NCBI RefSeq assembly: GCF_000440115.1
Contig: NZ_ALMY01000063.1
Location: 1 to 33,323, forward strand
Source: Streptococcus suis YS56
GTDB lineage: Bacteria; Bacillota; Bacilli; Lactobacillales; Streptococcaceae
Direction: 5' to 3'
Length of the DNA: 33,323 nt
The notes under the pieces were generated by a model. That model was given only the letters and a program-made list of their open reading frames with translations, had not been told where the DNA came from and searched no databases. Position 1 is the stretch's first letter, and every line of letters starts with the position of its first letter. This document shows, piece by piece, positions 33,251 to 33,323 of the stretch. A program made the position numbers and the translations under genes.

Positions 33251-33323
33251 GCTAAGCGACTACCGTATCTAACAGGGGGCAACCCCCAACTACTTCAGGC
33301 GTTCTAGGGCTTAACTGCTGTGT
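33251..33323 (-). rRNA. rrf: 5S ribosomal RNA, 3' part
   Basis: The minus strand reads ACACAGCAGTTAAGCCC, then CCTGAAGTAGTTGGGGG and GGTAGTCGCTTAGC, the 3' two thirds of a streptococcal 5S rRNA. The 5' part is outside the window. The precise 3' end is estimated. Confidence 0.95.

Overview
The window is a stretch of low-GC Gram-positive chromosome that fits Streptococcus, most likely S. suis or a close relative. The reasons are the gene families and their order (yqeG-yqeH-yhbY-nadD-yqeK-rsfS, gatCAB, codY next to a SpNic-type nicotinamidase, galKT divergent from galR), BOX-like and RUP-like short repeats, LPXTG anchoring, and extended -10 promoters of the TGnTATAAT type. Species is inferred from memory of these families, not from a search. 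Nearly everything lies on the minus strand. The right edge runs into the 3' end of an rRNA operon (5S, tRNA-Asn, tRNA-Glu), so replication probably proceeds from right to left here.

Layout. 1-290: a decayed MerR-type regulator cut by a BOX-like repeat. 291-2387: a UPF0158 protein and a SWIM zinc-finger protein. 2485-9417: a conserved housekeeping cluster (tmcAL, a methyltransferase, rsfS, an isochorismatase-like hydrolase, a GNAT acetyltransferase, yqeK, nadD, yhbY, yqeH, yqeG) for ribosome maturation, NAD synthesis and tRNA modification. It is interrupted by a BOX-like element and two related palindromes. 9528-11911: an orphan protein, cutC and an EamA transporter. 11986-15900: Leloir galactose genes galT and galK (with a MITE between them), with galR divergent.

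15955-19315 is the accessory-looking part: a small Ala/Arg-rich protein tightly coupled to an 831-residue LPXTG surface protein with a CAP-like/SEC10-PgrA domain, then a divergent AT-rich XRE regulator. The gap between the last two is full of perfect palindromes. 19351-25740: gatB, gatA, gatC, a TIM-barrel protein, rplS, a repeat island, pncA and codY with a good CodY box. 25892-30123: an alaT-like aminotransferase, uspA, a MazG-like pyrophosphohydrolase, a Cof-type phosphatase and asparaginase. 30188-32206: recG, which appears to be leaderless. 32297-33031: a dead IS200-type element beside the tRNA/rRNA operon.

I did not find a clearly new multi-gene system. The best candidates for something undescribed are the surface-protein / small-protein / XRE unit with its palindromes, the mobile repeats that end on stop codons of yqeH and galK, the covarying pair of palindromes in the yqeG-rsfS cluster, and the leaderless starts of recG and possibly yhbY.
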